From Paramecium sonneborni (Eukaryota > Ciliophora > Oligohymenophorea > Peniculida > Parameciidae), in the NCBI GenBank assembly GCA_905182985.1, contig CAJJDN010000102.1, positions 78,849-142,848 on the forward strand: a DNA stretch of 64,000 nt, in the 5' to 3' direction. The notes below the pieces were generated by a model. It did no database searches, was not told where the DNA came from, and saw only the letters and a list, made by a program, of their open reading frames with translations. A program made the position numbers and the translations under genes. This document shows, piece after piece, positions 60,375 to 64,000 of this stretch. The stretch's first letter is position 1. Each line of letters opens with the position of its first letter.

Positions 60375-61711
60375 ATGTTTGAACCGGGGAATAGTAATAG
60401 CGATATATTGTTTAAAAAATCTTTAAGATCAGGAAACAAATCAGCAAAATTCACAAAAAAGAATTCTCAATATCAACATCATGAAAGCGATTTGATTACA
60501 AAATAGTTGTCTTAGATTGTATTTGATTTGCAAAATAAAAATGATTCTTATGATCTTGCTATTCAAATATTAACAGAAGAATNGTATTTCGAATTATTAA
60601 AGTTAAACTCTTCGTTTTCTTCTATCTTACAAATATATCAGTTAATCGCTATTATGATTATTTAAATTATGTCTATAATTGTATTATATTATAAATTAAG
60701 AGTAATTATTAAAAAGCTTAACTTTCTTAAAAATATAATTATTTAAAAAAAATAATTATGAGATATTATAATCAAGTTAAAATGAAAATAATATTTTAAA
60801 TAAGAAAATAGTAAAGAACAATCTAAAATAATATAAAATATCAAATGGCTAGATTTCATTAATGGTTGATTATTACTTTAAAGTTTATAATTACTGTATT
60901 AATAAAATTTCAATTGCTAAATCTTTTCATGAATTTTTTAAACTAAAATTAAAATCCAAAACGATATTTCATTCTCTCTTAAATAAATTTGTTAAATATC
61001 TCCCTTTTATCTAACATACCATAAAGACTATTGGTTTTTTCTAAATATTATAATAAGGTGGTATTATGATTTTTTTGTGAATCATAATAGATAAGTTTTT
61101 GATAATTGTATTGTTTTCTTTCAATATTTTAATAGTTCTACCTTGAAATTATTAAAAAATTTTAACCTCCTTTTGATATTTAAATTTGCACTATATATTA
61201 GAGAGTTTGATAGGAAATATATTTTGTTTATTGATATTTTAATAATAAAACTTTAAATATTATCAAGTGGATCAAAATTAAGAGTAATGGTTCTTTCTGT
61301 TGGAATGAGTTGAAAGTAAAATTTACATTTTAAGTCTTAGATTAAACATAAATTATAAAGAATAGCTTTTTAAATCATCATGTAACAAAAAAAACTATAA
61401 TTATTCAAAATTTGGTGTATATTTTGTTCATATAATGCAAAAAATTTCTAATATTGAATTAATTTATATTTTAAAGCGTTTAGGAATTATTTGTATTTAA
61501 AATATGTTTGAACCGGGGAATAGTAATAGCGATATATTGTTTAAAAAATCTTTAAGATCAGGAAACAAATCAGCAAAATTCACAAAAAAGAATTCTCAAT
61601 ATCAACATCATGAAAGCGATTTGATTACAAAATAGTTGTCTTAGATTGTATTTGATTTGCAAAATAAAAATGATTCTTATGATCTTGCTATTCAAATATT
61701 AACAGAAGAAT
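59455..61711. repeat. assembly overlap 4: 1,128 nt repeated around N 60583
   Basis: 59455-60582 equals 60584-61711, with one N between. The first copy contains the first 69 codons of the next gene (from 60375) and is cut by the N; only the second copy continues. Confidence 0.93.
60375..60582 (+). pseudogene. assembly duplicate of the 5' end of the next gene
   Basis: Identical to 61504-61711 and ends at the N. It is not a separate gene. Confidence 0.85.
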
Positions 61712-63989
61712 CAAGCTTATTAAGATAACATCTATCTTTTTAAGTGTTTATACCTGAAATCAAGACACAATTAGGAGAAAAAATATTAAAAGACATTAAT
61801 CTATGGATTATTATTTTAGTTGTGTTTCGCTCTTTGTGCAAAGAAAATTCTAAATACTCTGAGTTTATCTCAAGAAACATTATATGTGCAATGTAAAAAA
61901 TCTATCAAGATGATTCCATTCTCAAATCGATTGAATAATAAGCAAATTAGATAATTTCAAATTCTGAAGATGGTTAATAACAAATTATAAATTAATCTGC
62001 ATCAAAATGTTCCAAAAAACAACTCAGAGTCTAATTTTAAGAAGATAAAGAGAACAAATAGAGTAATAGTAACCAAAAGTAATTTTAAATTATCAATCCA
62101 ATTGAATCTAATAAAGAGCAGGAAACTACAAAATCTAATGAAAAATTGAAAAAGAAAATTGATGATTTGGCAAAGTAATTTTAAGAGCTCAACAATGATT
62201 CTAAGGAAAATTTAGAAATAGTTGTTCCATAAGTTGATGAAATAATTAATGAATAAGTCAAAGAATTAGAAGATGAACTAAAAAATTAGCATGACTTATC
62301 AAATAAAAAATAAAGATTATCATTAACAGAAAAGCTTTTTTCACATTTTGGTTTCAAGGCATGGAGAAGTGAATAAAAACAAATAAGACCAAATCCTATA
62401 TAATCAAAAATGAGAGGAATCAGATTATTAGATGGATTAGATTCTCGAGAGCTTCAAACCACTTATGTGGCAAAAGTTGAAAAGATTATGGTTCCAAATT
62501 TAAATGATAATGGATTGCATTCAATAGTTTAAGTATGGATATTTTATTTAACAATATTTAGTTATCCACAAATAATTCATAAGAAATATTAGATTGGGGA
62601 CTTTATGCTATCATTTAATTAAGCGATTCAGATTGCACTAGCAAATAATATTTTGAAGATATGCAATATTATAAATAATTGATATCTTTTAAATTTAGAT
62701 AAGAAAGACAAATTTATATCCCTCATGGCAAATATGAATTAAATTGATATTATATTTAACAATGGTATGAATATTTTTTTTTTGATAATGATCTAAAAAA
62801 TATAAATTCAGTCGAAGGAAAGCAAAATGATAATCATTAAAATCATTTCTTTAAGGTGTTCATCATCATGCTAGATGATTCTTACCTGAAATTAATTAGT
62901 TTATTGATTGATCCTTAATTTTATGGGTTAAGAATTTTATAATATGTAAAATATTAAAAAGCAAAAATCTATTTTTGATTAGACATTTAGTTAAAGAGCA
63001 ACAACTACAGCAGAATCAAGAAGGACTTGCAAAATTCCTATACAAATTATTGATTTTAAAAATAAATTTGAAACCTATCTGTCTGGATAAACGACATGCG
63101 TAGATGTTATTAAATATAACAACAGCTTGCCAACAAAAAAGTATAGAAATGTATAATCAATTATTATATTCAGAGTCTTTTCGCCAAAAGAAAAACTCTT
63201 CATGTTGGAAATACAATGACATAATAAGAACAAATTATCGATTACAACAACATCAAAGAATTTATTGTTGATCATGATTAAAACTACACTGAAATCAAGA
63301 AAACTCTCAATACTTATCCTTCTCTATCAGAACGAAAATCTTCTAAATAAGGATTGAGAACTTATATTAAAAGTGATTATTAGGAAAATAAACGATTAAA
63401 TCATTTGAATCTAATAGCAGAAGATTATCGATCACGAATTAAAAATAATAATTTAGTGTCTAGTCCTGATCAATTGAGTACGATATTATTTTATAGTAGT
63501 ATTCAAGAATAAAATAAAAGCTAGAACTAAGCATATGGCATTAATAAGGTATTAATTTAATGTTCAATAGACCTAAATTGGATTCAGCAAACATGTAATC
63601 TCGAATTAAGTAATTAAAACTAGAAAATGGAATAAAATAGCCAATAGTAGATGTTTATTAAAAAGTAAACAAAGATAATTAAAAATATAAGTTATTTCGA
63701 GCTACATCTGATCATTTTATAGACGCGTTAAATTTAAATTGTAATGTGAAAACCTCTGAGTTGGAAAAAATAGGAGAATTGGATTTCTATGAGTAATGGA
63801 ATTTAATAAATAAAATTTAGATTAAATAAAAATAAAAATGCTGTGTCAGATAGACAAAATTTAAAACCCTCTTTATTAAATGGGAATATAAAATAGTTGA
63901 AACATAATAAAAATTGTCCTACAAATCAAGTTGATGATTGCGTCTTAGATGAATCTATAATTTCAGAGACAGAAGGTTTTCTTTTATGA
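61504..63989 (+). CDS. uncharacterised large protein, interrupted by an in-frame TGA
   Basis: Starts MFEPGNSNSDILFKKSL. Exon 1 (61504-62532) is clean and encodes a hydrophobic patch (LWIIILVVFRSLC), a Gln/Asn-rich part, a coiled coil (EKLKKKIDDLAKQFQEL) and the block SHFGFKAWRSEQKQIRPNP. Introns follow at 62533-62561 (29 nt), about 62948-62984 (37), 23 nt ending TTCAG near 63170, 26 nt near 63500 and 28 nt near 63800, ending at TGA 63987-63989. Between them, an in-frame TGA (62745-62747) follows IPHGKYELN although the same frame continues with protein-like sequence. No intron removes it. Either the gene is disabled or truncated, there is a base error, or two genes meet here (a Met at about 62868 could start the second). 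No family recognised. Confidence 0.5.
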
Positions 63990-64000
63990 TATATTAAGCT

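Overview
The window is ciliate macronuclear DNA, almost certainly Paramecium. Open frames are only continuous if TAA and TAG are read as glutamine and TGA is the sole stop (histone H3, BMS1 and glucosidase I read cleanly this way). Introns are tiny, about 20-37 nt, nearly all GTA...TAG. The DNA is very AT-rich, and neighbouring genes are often 18-30 nt apart. Coordinates below give the genomic span; introns are listed where I could place them.

Layout. 1-6.2 kb: end of an unknown gene, an A/B-like cyclin, an unknown gene, a divergent histone H3, a steroid-reductase-fold (DUF1295) membrane protein, and ER alpha-glucosidase I (GH63). 6.2-9 kb: almost gene-free, with decayed-looking fragments. 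9-31.4 kb: two giant convergent paralogues of a cysteine-rich surface receptor (signal peptide, many CxxC modules, a polycystin/REJ-like segment, a GPS-like motif, several membrane segments). They share a 3,424-nt tract with no difference or indel seen, although the flanks have clearly diverged. 31.4-33 kb: a pseudogene. 33-46.6 kb: compact housekeeping and cilium-related block: an SR-rich RNA-binding-like protein, prefoldin 5 divergent from BMS1, unknown genes, HIRA, a possible axonemal microtubule protein, a MAK/ICK-type kinase, a small coiled-coil protein and a casein kinase 1. 47.4-51.5 kb: a third cysteine-rich membrane protein with Myxococcus-type repeats. 51.9-64 kb: unknown basic proteins, a Gln/Asn-rich protein, a three-repeat MYB, and an uncharacterised protein with an in-frame TGA.

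The sequence is a scaffold of five contigs. At each of four single N bases (23879, 27288, 53973, 60583) the sequence before the N is repeated exactly after it (1,066, 1,387, 1,139 and 1,128 nt). These are unmerged contig overlaps, not biological tandem duplications, and they interrupt the minus-strand receptor gene twice.

Functional links: H3 variant and HIRA suggest replication-independent chromatin assembly; BMS1 acts in 40S ribosome biogenesis; prefoldin 5 in cytosolic folding; glucosidase I in N-glycan trimming, which would serve the large secreted or membrane cysteine-rich proteins. These links are inferred from family knowledge.
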